A stretch of DNA of 5,654 bases from an uncultured Neisseriaceae bacterium. GTDB lineage: Bacteria; Pseudomonadota; Gammaproteobacteria; Burkholderiales; UBA11063. The DNA is taken from the NCBI GenBank assembly GCA_903891375.1, contig CAITEL010000090.1:1-5654 (forward strand), given 5' to 3'. The notes under the pieces are model-generated. The model did no database searches and was not told the origin of the DNA. It saw only the letters and a program-made list of their open reading frames with translations. The position numbers and the translations under genes are program-made. Of the stretch, positions 4,658 to 5,654 are shown piece after piece. The first letter of the stretch is position 1. Each line of letters starts with the position of its first letter.

Positions 4658-5654
4658 ATGCATGATGTGATTGTAATCGGTGGTGGTGCAACAGGACTTG
4701 GTGTTGCCATAGAAGCCCAATCGCGTGGCTACAAAACTCTACTCATTGAAGCTTATGATTTTGGTAAGGGCACATCCTCAAAATCAACTAAATTAGTTCA
4801 TGGTGGCCTTAGGTATTTAGCTAATCTTGATTTTGCTCTTGTAAAAGAAGGATTAAATGAACGTTATACATTCTTAAAGAATGCACCACATTTATCGCAA
4901 CCACAGTCATATTTAGTGCCATTTTATTCTAAATTTGATAAAATAAAATACTATGTGGGAATAAAACTATACGACTTTTTGTCGGGTAATAAAAAAATCG
5001 GTAAAAGTAAATTTTTAACAAAAACAGAAACGCTTGCATTAAGTAATGCCCCAGATTTAATAGAAAAAAACCTACTAGGTAGTGCAATCTACTTTGATGG
5101 ACAATTTGATGATACTAGGCTTCTAATAAGTTTACTTCGTACTTTTCAAGAATTGGGCGGTACCGCACTTAATTACACTAAAGTTGATGGACTCTTCAAA
5201 AACAAAAACGATGTTATTGCTGGCGTTTATGCCACAGATACACTTAATACAACTTTTTTACGAATTAGCGCTAAAATAGTTATCAATGCAACAGGCACCC
5301 TCACGGATTCAATTTTAGATCTAGATGAACCTGATATTTGCCATAAAAATGTGACAGTCGCACAGGGCACACATTTAGTTTTTGAAAAAAATATTTTTAA
5401 CTCACCGCATGCACTTGTGATTCCCAAAACTATAGATAAACGCATTCTTTTTGTATTACCTTGGCATAATAAGATTGTGGTCGGTACAACTGATATTGCC
5501 ATTGCTCATCCAGAAATTGAACCTAAAGCACAACCTAGTGAAATAAATTTTATTATTGACACATTAAATCAATATACAACACATAAAGTAACAAAGGATG
5601 ATATAAAAGCTAAATTTACTGGACAACGCCCACTAGTAAAACCACAAAAAACAC
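4658..5654 (+). CDS. glpD: FAD-dependent glycerol-3-phosphate dehydrogenase (partial, 3' end outside window)
   Basis: The frame from ATG 4658 is open for 332 codons to the right edge; the family is about 500-550 residues, so roughly a third is missing. It oxidises glycerol-3-phosphate to dihydroxyacetone phosphate and passes electrons to quinone at the inner membrane. The N-terminus is a Rossmann FAD fold: VIGGGATG (6-13) with the ribose-binding Glu31, then the family signature TSSKSTKLVHGGLRYL (39-54). Later landmarks are YFDGQFDDTRL (145-155), INATG (209-213), LPWH (267-270), GTTD (276-279) and GQRPLV (322-327). After INATG the E. coli Pro-Trp is replaced by TLTDSI, and the QGTHLV and IPK segments resemble a branch distinct from E. 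coli GlpD. The start has a GAGAG site (4648-4652) and is one base after the glpK stop, implying coupling. Confidence 0.95.
   Translation, partial: MHDVIVIGGGATGLGVAIEAQSRGYKTLLIEAYDFGKGTSSKSTKLVHGGLRYLANLDFALVKEGLNERYTFLKNAPHLSQPQSYLVPFYSKFDKIKYYVGIKLYDFLSGNKKIGKSKFLTKTETLALSNAPDLIEKNLLGSAIYFDGQFDDTRLLISLLRTFQELGGTALNYTKVDGLFKNKNDVIAGVYATDTLNTTFLRISAKIVINATGTLTDSILDLDEPDICHKNVTVAQGTHLVFEKNIFNSPHALVIPKTIDKRILFVLPWHNKIVVGTTDIAIAHPEIEPKAQPSEINFIIDTLNQYTTHKVTKDDIKAKFTGQRPLVKPQKT

Noticed and set aside
1..5654. tRNA, rRNA, CRISPR array or riboswitch
   Set aside because: I found no cloverleaf, regularly spaced repeats or recognisable riboswitch core on either strand.

Overview
The window is AT-rich DNA with tightly packed genes and AT-loving codons. 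The ratA-rnfH pair is a beta/gamma-proteobacterial signature, so I infer a low-GC proteobacterium of one of those classes. I cannot name a genus from sequence alone.

Layout. Positions 1-74 (minus strand) hold the first 24 codons of an exported protein that runs off the left edge. Positions 75-619 have no convincing gene: they carry a promoter for that protein, repeat fragments, and the left arm of an insertion sequence. The IS carries an intact 288-residue IS5-type DDE transposase (620-1486, minus strand). It is bracketed by a perfect 71-bp inverted repeat (346-416 and 1516-1586), long for this kind of element, and each copy contains an inward-facing promoter-like sequence. A 17-bp direct repeat (127-143 and 1602-1618) lies outside the inverted repeats. 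Deleting the DNA between its copies gives a plausible 136-bp divergent intergenic region, so the whole 144-1618 block looks like acquired, possibly nested, mobile DNA.

From 1686 to the right edge, five genes run on the plus strand with overlaps or very short gaps: ratA (START/COQ10-like), rnfH (RatB/UPF0125), glpF (glycerol channel), glpK (glycerol kinase) and glpD (FAD glycerol-3-phosphate dehydrogenase, cut off by the window). An extended -10 element (TGGTATAAT, 1631-1639) precedes ratA. rnfH overlaps ratA by 26 bp and glpF overlaps rnfH by 14 bp, which suggests one transcript with translational coupling.

The last three genes form a complete glycerol entry route: glycerol diffuses in through GlpF, GlpK traps it as glycerol-3-phosphate, and GlpD oxidises it to dihydroxyacetone phosphate with electrons passed to quinone. 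RatA-like proteins have been linked to ubiquinone binding and to ribosomes, and RnfH is a small ubiquitin-like protein often found next to it. Why this pair leads a glycerol operon is the main biological question here. I see no clearly new defence or mobile system. The unusual points are the structure of the IS block and the ratA-rnfH-glpFKD arrangement.
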